A stretch of 14,701 nucleotides of DNA from Hyphomonadaceae bacterium UBA2389 (GTDB taxonomy: Bacteria; Pseudomonadota; Alphaproteobacteria; Caulobacterales; Aquidulcibacteraceae), in contig DDSN01000012.1 of assembly GCA_002343395.1 (NCBI GenBank), positions 44,224 to 58,924 of the forward strand, in the 5' to 3' direction. The translations under genes and the position numbers were made by a program. How positions within the stretch are numbered: position 1 is the first letter of the stretch; each line of letters begins with the position of its first letter. Positions 7,911 through 12,693 of the stretch are shown in pieces. Below the pieces are notes generated by a model. The model did not search any database. It had not been told where the DNA came from and saw nothing but the letters and a program-made list of their open reading frames with translations.

Positions 7911-7937
7911 AGATGCATGCGCGCGCCGCTTGGATGC
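7911..7937 (-). promoter_or_regulatory. Shared promoter/operator element of peptide gene 2
   Basis: Minus-strand GCATCC (7937-7932) and GCATCT (7916-7911), 15 bp apart, with the second half ending 39 bases before the ATG. It is the counterpart of the elements at 5675-5702 and 8247-8274. Confidence 0.6.
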
Positions 7938-7985
7938 CAATGTTGGCGAACGCGCGCGTGAAATGATGTTCATCCTCGACTAGAA

Positions 7986-8046
7986 AAAAGCGCGGACCAT
8001 TGTGGACTCGCGCTTAAGCGCTTTGCTCGCGGGATTAGGCGACGAC
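7986..8046 (-). pseudogene. Relic of a fourth peptide unit: last codons plus terminator
   Basis: On the minus strand GTCGTCGCCTAA (8046-8035) copies the last three codons and stop of paralogue 3 (TCGTCGCCTGA) almost exactly. It is followed 20 bases on by an imperfect hairpin (AAGCGCGGACC at 7988-7998 with GGACTCGCGCTT at 8004-8015) and a run of T's, a decayed version of the sister terminators. No start codon or promoter element goes with it. The coding match is only 12 bases, so the relic reading rests mainly on the combination with the terminator. Confidence 0.45.
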
Positions 8047-8052
8047 AAACAA

Positions 8053-8082
8053 AAGGCGCGGACCTTGTGGGGTCCGCGCCTT
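8053..8082 (-). terminator. Rho-independent terminator of peptide gene 3
   Basis: AAGGCGCGGACC (8053-8064) pairs perfectly with GGTCCGCGCCTT (8071-8082) around a 6-base loop, followed on the minus strand by TTTTGTTT. It starts 33 bases after the peptide stop and is nearly identical to the stem at 7720-7753. Confidence 0.82.
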
Positions 8083-8114
8083 CCATTCGACCGTCGCAGG
8101 CGGGTTTGGGGGGA

Positions 8115-8207
8115 TCAGGCGACGATCAGAGCTGCTTGATTCAGCGTGGCCAACGCAACTGGCGCGATCAGCGCCAGCGCTAGGGCGAGGCTCAAGAACT
8201 TCGACAT
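8115..8207 (-). CDS. Tiny hydrophobic peptide, paralogue 3 (30 residues)
   Basis: A 30-codon gene from ATG 8207 to TGA 8115, preceded by AAGGAG seven bases upstream. It is not preceded by any usable in-frame upstream ATG nearby, which fixes the short start and supports the same choice in the two sisters. The product starts MSKFLSLAL and ends APVALATLNQAALIVA. It shares with the others the N-terminal Lys, the PVA motif in mid-segment and the C-terminal QAAxIxA. Codons for QAA.I.A are conserved but third bases vary (CAA GCA GCT, CAA GCC GCT, CAA GCC GCA), as expected for selection on the peptide. It sits between the EF-hand gene and the relic unit, with its own promoter-like element and terminator. 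Function unknown. Confidence 0.78.
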   Translation of the reverse strand: MSKFLSLALALALIAPVALATLNQAALIVA

Positions 8208-8246
8208 ATCCGGCTCCTTCCTAGGTTTGTTGGCTCTCGAACAATC

Positions 8247-8274
8247 AGATGCAGCCAACTTGGGGTTTGGATGC
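8247..8274 (-). promoter_or_regulatory. Shared promoter/operator element of peptide gene 3
   Basis: Minus-strand GCATCC (8274-8269) and GCATCT (8252-8247), 16 bp apart, the second half ending 39 bases before the ATG. The 113-bp gap between the EF-hand stop and the peptide start holds this element and nothing else recognised. Confidence 0.6.
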
Positions 8275-8320
8275 AGGCGTTGCCGTAACGTTCGTCACGC
8301 TCAAGCGGCGCCTCGTCGCA

Positions 8321-9181
8321 TTAACGATGGCGCGGCGGGGCTGGCGGCTCGGGCGCTGCCGGGGGCGCCGGCGGTTGGGGGAGCCGGACGCGTCCGTCGC
8401 CATTGGCGTCGCCAGCGTCGAAGTACCGCAATTGCTGGGCACGGAACTCCTCGCGCGAGAGCGCGCCATCGCCGTTGGTGTCCGCTTCGCCATCGCTGGC
8501 CATGAACATCATAAACATCGGTGGGTGCGGCGGCATGGGCGGCATTGGCGGCAAGGGTGCGAGCGCATCGCCCGGTTCGCCGTTGATCACGACGACATGG
8601 CGTTCGATGCGCCGCTCTGCGTGCTCGGCCGCGCGCTCAGCATCCTCGGCGAGGCGCTCCGCGTCGCGGGCGGCGCGTTCGGCGTCTCGTTCCGCGCGCT
8701 CGACGTGGCGTTCCACCTCACGCTCGATGCGTTCGATCTCGCGCTCATCGACGTGCTCGCCGCCGCGCAGGATGGTGATTCGGCGATCTTCAGTGGAAAC
8801 ATCGCCATCGCCGTGTCGGCAGATCACGGTAACGCGCCGTTCGACGGGTGTGCCGGCGCGCGGGGTCTCCGCGCCCGCTGGCTCAACGCGGGTTTCGCAG
8901 TCTTCCGACATCTCAATGTGAGGCCCGTTGACGATCTCGAGGTCCGCCTCTGGCGCGGCGCGATCTTGCTGGTCCAGGCGGTTGTCGTCGTTAGAGTCCA
9001 GTTGCTCAAAAGCGCGATCGGCGGCCGCCTCGGCCTCCGCGCGCGAAACCCAGCCATCGCCGTTGGCGTCAAAATTGATCGCCATGCCGCCGTGCTGGAT
9101 GAACACGCGCGTCAACGGCGTGGCGGATGCGGCCACGGTTAAGGCCGCCAACGAAACCCCTAGAGTGGTCGCCAGATTCAT
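8321..9181 (-). CDS. Secreted EF-hand protein with Ala/Glu/Arg coiled coil
   Basis: 286 residues with a Sec-type signal peptide (MNLATTLGVS..., likely cut after ASA at about 20). Four EF-hand-like calcium loops are visible: DANGDGWVSRAE (38-49), DSNDDNRLDQQD (62-73), DTNGDGALSREE (234-245) and DANGDGRVRLPQ (258-269, last position Gln instead of Glu). Between the pairs lie two Cys (95, 121), three short RRVTVI/RRITIL/RHVVVI strands, a charged helix of repeated AERDAER type (about 146-195) and a Met/Pro-rich stretch (PPMPPMPPHPP, 211-221). It ends Pro-rich. The start has AGAGGG eight bases upstream. It is likely periplasmic and calcium-responsive. It is divergent from a two-component system whose kinase carries a similar coiled coil and Pro-rich tract, so the two may work together. 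No enzyme motif seen. Confidence 0.88.
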   Translation of the reverse strand: MNLATTLGVSLAALTVAASATPLTRVFIQHGGMAINFDANGDGWVSRAEAEAAADRAFEQLDSNDDNRLDQQDRAAPEADLEIVNGPHIEMSEDCETRVEPAGAETPRAGTPVERRVTVICRHGDGDVSTEDRRITILRGGEHVDEREIERIEREVERHVERAERDAERAARDAERLAEDAERAAEHAERRIERHVVVINGEPGDALAPLPPMPPMPPHPPMFMMFMASDGEADTNGDGALSREEFRAQQLRYFDAGDANGDGRVRLPQPPAPPAAPEPPAPPRHR

Positions 9182-9244
9182 GCGGATATCCCTCTTTCTT
9201 CGCCTCTCGGGCGTTTACGATGGGGCGCACCTTCGCCGCGCCGC

Positions 9245-9282
9245 GTTTCGCCAATACGTCAGCCATGAAATATTGCCGAAAC
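9245..9282. promoter_or_regulatory. Inverted repeat in the divergent EF-hand / two-component promoter region
   Basis: GTTTCGCCAATA (9245-9256) and TATTGCCGAAAC (9271-9282) are inverted repeats matching at 11 of 12 positions with a 14-bp spacer. They lie 63 bp upstream of the EF-hand start and 80 bp upstream of the chosen response-regulator start. Position and symmetry suggest an operator serving both directions, possibly for the neighbouring response regulator. Confidence 0.55.
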
Positions 9283-9361
9283 AGAGCGCGGGTACCCCTT
9301 TGGTTCTCCCTGAAGAGGACCCCCGGTGAGCAAAGCGGCGATTGCCCTTAGGATAGCGCCA

Positions 9362-10072
9362 ATGTCCGAAAGCCCGCCGCGCCCCCGCGTTCTTGTCGTA
9401 GATGATGATCCCGACATCCGATTTGGCCTTGTCGAGGTGTTCGAGCGTGCCGGGTTCGAGGCGGTGAGCGCGGGGGATGTGCCCGCGATGGAACGTCAGC
9501 TTGCCGTCCGGGGCGTCGATCTCATCGTGCTCGACCTAATGATGCCAGGCGAAGATGGATTGTCGGCCTGCAAGCGATTGTCGGGCAAAGGTCGTCCGCC
9601 AATCATCATGTTGTCGGCGCTGGGAGACGATGCGGACCGCATCGTCGGTCTTGAAATCGGCGCGGATGATTATCTCGCCAAACCCTGCAACCCGCGCGAG
9701 TTGGTGGCGCGCGCACGCGCGGTCTTGCGCCGCGGACGCGATGCGGACGCCTCGGCGGCTGAGGCCCGATCGTTCGCGGGCTTTAAGCTCGATATCGCAC
9801 GGCGCGAGTTGGTTGACCCCGATGGCGTGGTCATCGCTCTGTCGGCGGGAGAGTTCCGTCTGTTACGCGCATTTGTGGAGCGCCCGCAGCGTGTGCTGAC
9901 GCGCGAGCAATTGCTTGACTTTGCGTTCGACAATGACGGCGAGGTCTTTGATCGCGCCGTGGACGTCCAAGTCAGCCGATTGCGGCGCAAGCTTGAGCGG
10001 CCGGGCGCGCCCGAGATCATCCGAACCGTGCGCGGCGAAGGCTATCTCTTCGCCGTGCGGCCAAGCGCGTGA
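9362..10072 (+). CDS. OmpR/PhoB-family response regulator
   Basis: 236 residues from ATG 9362. The receiver domain has the acidic pair D14/D15 (VVDDDPD), phospho-acceptor D58 in LIVLDLMMPGEDG, Ser85 in MLSA and the KP Lys107. A winged-helix DNA-binding domain follows (about 138-232) with LSAGEFRLLRAF, VDVQVSRLRRKLE and RTVRGEGYLF. It is a phosphorylation-switched transcription factor for the adjacent kinase. An alternative GTG start at 9326, with GAGGA upstream, would add 12 residues; ATG 9362 with AGGAT nearby places the receiver at the usual distance from the N-terminus. The stop shares one base with the kinase ATG, so the two are co-translated. Probable targets include its own operon and the divergent EF-hand gene. 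Confidence 0.94.
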   Translation: MSESPPRPRVLVVDDDPDIRFGLVEVFERAGFEAVSAGDVPAMERQLAVRGVDLIVLDLMMPGEDGLSACKRLSGKGRPPIIMLSALGDDADRIVGLEIGADDYLAKPCNPRELVARARAVLRRGRDADASAAEARSFAGFKLDIARRELVDPDGVVIALSAGEFRLLRAFVERPQRVLTREQLLDFAFDNDGEVFDRAVDVQVSRLRRKLERPGAPEIIRTVRGEGYLFAVRPSA

Positions 10073-11886
10073 TGCAGCGCGCGAACGGCCTTCCGATAGC
10101 GGCCTATCTCGGCGCGCTTGTCGCGCTCGCGCTCGCGTCGGCGTTCATTGCGGTGCTGGCGATCGTGATCTGGCTGCCGCCGCGTCCGCCTGACGTGATG
10201 CGCGCCGACGATATCGCCGAGCACTTCCAAGCTGGCTACGACTATGCGCTGGTGGAGCAGCGTCCAATGCCAGGCGACAACATGGAGTGGCGCATTCAGC
10301 GTGACCCGCCAGCTGAGGACGAAACGGCTGGCCAGTTAGCGCCTGCCCGCGTTCGCCTTGCGACGGCGCTGGCGCTAAATCCCGAGCAGGTGCGTGTCGC
10401 GGCGTCAAAGATCGTGCGCAACGACACCTTCGTTTTTCGCGTTCAGGACATGGAGGAGTTGCGTCGCGAAGCGCTCGAAGGGTTGCGGGAGGCGTTGAGC
10501 GAAGCTGAGCAAAATCGGCGCGAGGCCGAGCAATCAGCGCGTGAAGCCGAGCGCGAAGTGCGCGACGCCGAGCGTGTCGTGCGCGCCATGCAAGCAGCGC
10601 CCGAAGCCGAACGGGAAGAGGCGCTCGCGATGCGCGAGGAAGCACGTGAGGCGGCGCGCGAAGCAGCCGAGGAAGCACGCGCGGTGCAGGACCAAGCACG
10701 CGACCTCGAACGCCGCATCCGTGAGGGCGCGCAGCGCATCACCGTGATCAGCTCGCAAGAGAACGGCGGGATGGGCGAATTCGGCGTCAACGTCGATGTA
10801 TCGAGCGAAGTGCGCGTTCATCAGTATTCCTACAGCGTCCATCAGGGAGATGCGCCTTCGCCACCCGCACCGCCCGATCCGCCGTCGTCGCGCGCCGCCG
10901 TTGCGCTCGCGCCGCCAGCGCCACCGGCCCCGCCGCTTTTCGCGCCCGCGCCAGCAGGCGTCATCTTGATGGCGGGCTTCGAGGTGAGCGCGCAATTGCC
11001 AGATGGGCGCTGGCTTGTCATGCGCCAGGGCCGCAATTGGGCCGAGATCGGCTGGATCGCGCGCGCGGCGGGCATCATTGGCGGCACGCTTTTGCTTCTA
11101 TCCTTGCTTGCGATCTTTTTCACTCGCCGCCTGACGCGGCCAATCCGCGCCTTCTCGGATGCGGTTCAGGCGGTTGGCGTCGATCCCCAGAGCGAGCCCG
11201 TGCGCGAAGAAGGACCGCTCGAACTTCGCGGCGCCGCGCGCGCCGTGAACACGATGCAAGCGCGTTTGCGCGCCTTGATCGCCGATCGCACCAAGACGCT
11301 CGCTGCGGTCGCGCACGACATGCGAACGCCGCTCATGCGCCTGCGGCTGGCGGCGGAAAACGTTGCTCCGGAGCAGCGCGACCGCATGGCTAAGGAGATC
11401 GGGGAGGTTGAAGCGCTGGTGGCGAGTTTCATCGCGTTCGCGCGCGACGATCCCGCTGAGGAAGCGCGCGTGCGGCTCGATCTCGCGGCTATCCTCCAGA
11501 GTATCGCGGATGATCATGCGGAGTCTGGGCGTCAGGTTTCGTTCGTGGGACCAGATAGGCTGATCGTCACCGGACAATCGTTGGGGTTGAAGCGCCTGTT
11601 CGCCAATCTGGTGGAGAACGCCCTGAAGTACGGAGGCTGCGCGCGCATCGTTTTGCGGGCTGAAGAAGGTGCGGCGATCGTGGAGGTCGAAGACGATGGA
11701 CCTGGCGTGCCCGCCGAGCAGCGTGAGAGTGTATTCGAACCGTTTGTGCGCTTGAACGGCGATGGAGCCGCGGGCGCCGGCCTCGGCCTGCCCGCTGCGC
11801 GCTCCATCGCGCGCGCGCATGGCGGCGATGTCGTCATCCTAGACGCGGCAGCGGGCGCGCGCGTTCGGGTGACGTTGCCCGCTTGA
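10072..11886 (+). CDS. Sensor histidine kinase with periplasmic coiled-coil and proline-rich sensor region
   Basis: 604 residues from ATG 10072 (overlap TGATG with the regulator). TM1 is about 9-34 and TM2 about 331-351, enclosing a large periplasmic part of about 295 residues. That part contains a long Glu/Arg/Ala coiled coil (about 127-220), a QRITVI strand (221-226), a proline-rich stretch (261-295, APSPPAPPDPP and PPAPPAPP) and a short globular tail before TM2. The cytoplasmic side has HAMP (352-404), H-box AHDMRTPL (His415), N-box NLVENALKYG (Asn516), DDGPG (541-545), FEPFVRL and GAGLGLPAARSI. All catalytic boxes are intact. The kinase core resembles EnvZ-type enzymes; the sensor is unusual in both length and composition. 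The similarity in layout to the divergent EF-hand protein suggests a shared signal such as calcium or envelope state, by inference. Confidence 0.93.
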   Translation: MQRANGLPIAAYLGALVALALASAFIAVLAIVIWLPPRPPDVMRADDIAEHFQAGYDYALVEQRPMPGDNMEWRIQRDPPAEDETAGQLAPARVRLATALALNPEQVRVAASKIVRNDTFVFRVQDMEELRREALEGLREALSEAEQNRREAEQSAREAEREVRDAERVVRAMQAAPEAEREEALAMREEAREAAREAAEEARAVQDQARDLERRIREGAQRITVISSQENGGMGEFGVNVDVSSEVRVHQYSYSVHQGDAPSPPAPPDPPSSRAAVALAPPAPPAPPLFAPAPAGVILMAGFEVSAQLPDGRWLVMRQGRNWAEIGWIARAAGIIGGTLLLLSLLAIFFTRRLTRPIRAFSDAVQAVGVDPQSEPVREEGPLELRGAARAVNTMQARLRALIADRTKTLAAVAHDMRTPLMRLRLAAENVAPEQRDRMAKEIGEVEALVASFIAFARDDPAEEARVRLDLAAILQSIADDHAESGRQVSFVGPDRLIVTGQSLGLKRLFANLVENALKYGGCARIVLRAEEGAAIVEVEDDGPGVPAEQRESVFEPFVRLNGDGAAGAGLGLPAARSIARAHGGDVVILDAAAGARVRVTLPA

Positions 11887-11892
11887 GCTTCG

Positions 11893-12585
11893 CTACTCGC
11901 CCCTGAAGCGGCCGTCACCTTCCTCGGTGACCAGCACGACGTTAGGGTTCTCCGGCGCGGGATTTTCGAACAGGCCGATGTCGAGTTCGGCTTGCGGCTC
12001 GGCGCCGCGCAGGGGCGCTGCGGCGCGCTCGGCCAGTTCGCTGCGCTCCGCCGGCGCGAGCGGAGCGGCGACTCCGGGCGCATGCATGGGGCGCCAGAAT
12101 GTGAGCGTCACCGCGAATTTGCCCTCGCGCTCGACGATCTCGGCGAGTCCATTCTCGATCAACGCGCCCCAACGCTTCATGAGGTTCTTGTGATCACTAT
12201 AAAGGTTGGGAAGCACTTCGCTTGAAAGCTCGGCGGGCGCACCCAGAAGATCGCGCGCTTGCTCGGGGGTACGCGCATGACCGAGCGGTTTCTTGGCGGC
12301 GCCAGCGCCTGTGCGCGCGACCGGGGCGGGTGGGGCGGGGCGCCAGTAGCGCATGGTCACGCGCCAGAGGCCGTCACGGAAAATCAGTTCGTATAGCCCC
12401 GAGCCATAAAGGTCGGGGATAGCGGCCTCCGCCGCCGCCGGGTTCTCAAAAACCTCCGGCAGTTCCTCCACGGCGTGGAACACTGGGCCTCCAGCCAGGG
12501 AGGTCGCTTCATCTTCGGTGCGGGCGCGCGGCGCGTCGGGACGGCGCGCGCCCGCTAGATTCGCCGCTAGGGGGAATGTGCTCAT
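11893..12585 (-). CDS. Unrecognised protein with an internal duplication
   Basis: 230 residues, no signal peptide or membrane segment, so probably cytoplasmic. I do not recognise the family. Two related segments are visible: DLYGSGLYELIFRDGLWRVT (58-77) running into MRYWRP (78-83), and NLYSDHKNLMKRWGALIENG (127-146) running through EGKFAVTLTFWRP (154-166). Each has an (D/N)LY start, a middle helix and a VTxxxWRP end. FENPA also occurs twice (46-50 and 206-210). Ala/Pro-rich linkers join the parts. ATG 12585 has only a weak ribosome site (AGAAGGGGC at a long distance). It is convergent with the kinase, with 6 bp between stop codons, and divergent from the protease; neither neighbour gives a clear functional clue. 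Confidence 0.75.
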   Translation of the reverse strand: MSTFPLAANLAGARRPDAPRARTEDEATSLAGGPVFHAVEELPEVFENPAAAEAAIPDLYGSGLYELIFRDGLWRVTMRYWRPAPPAPVARTGAGAAKKPLGHARTPEQARDLLGAPAELSSEVLPNLYSDHKNLMKRWGALIENGLAEIVEREGKFAVTLTFWRPMHAPGVAAPLAPAERSELAERAAAPLRGAEPQAELDIGLFENPAPENPNVVLVTEEGDGRFRGE

Positions 12586-12693
12586 CGTTGGGCTTTCGCC
12601 CCTTCTCCACGGGCCTTCTCCGACATCGCCTTGTCATCGGAGGCAGCCAAGCTAAGACGATCAGCATCGGCTAAAATGTGTGGGGAGCCAAGC

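Noticed and set aside
8010..8021. Perfect 12-bp palindrome GCGCTTAAGCGC
   Set aside because: It overlaps the arm of the relic terminator and occurs once; there is no second site or gene start to tie it to an operator.
5540..8207. Type I toxin-antitoxin interpretation of the tiny peptides
   Set aside because: Size and hydrophobicity fit, but I saw no convincing antisense RNA promoter opposite the genes; kept only as one possibility in the peptide entries.
10443..10995. Minus-strand open frames opposite the kinase coiled coil
   Set aside because: They are Ser/Arg/Ala repeats produced by the biased GAG/GCG codons of the coiled coil on the other strand.
12631..12677. TTGTCA and TAAAAT upstream of the protease as a housekeeping promoter
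   Set aside because: The two boxes are 35 bp apart, far from the required 16-18 bp, and no better pair was found.
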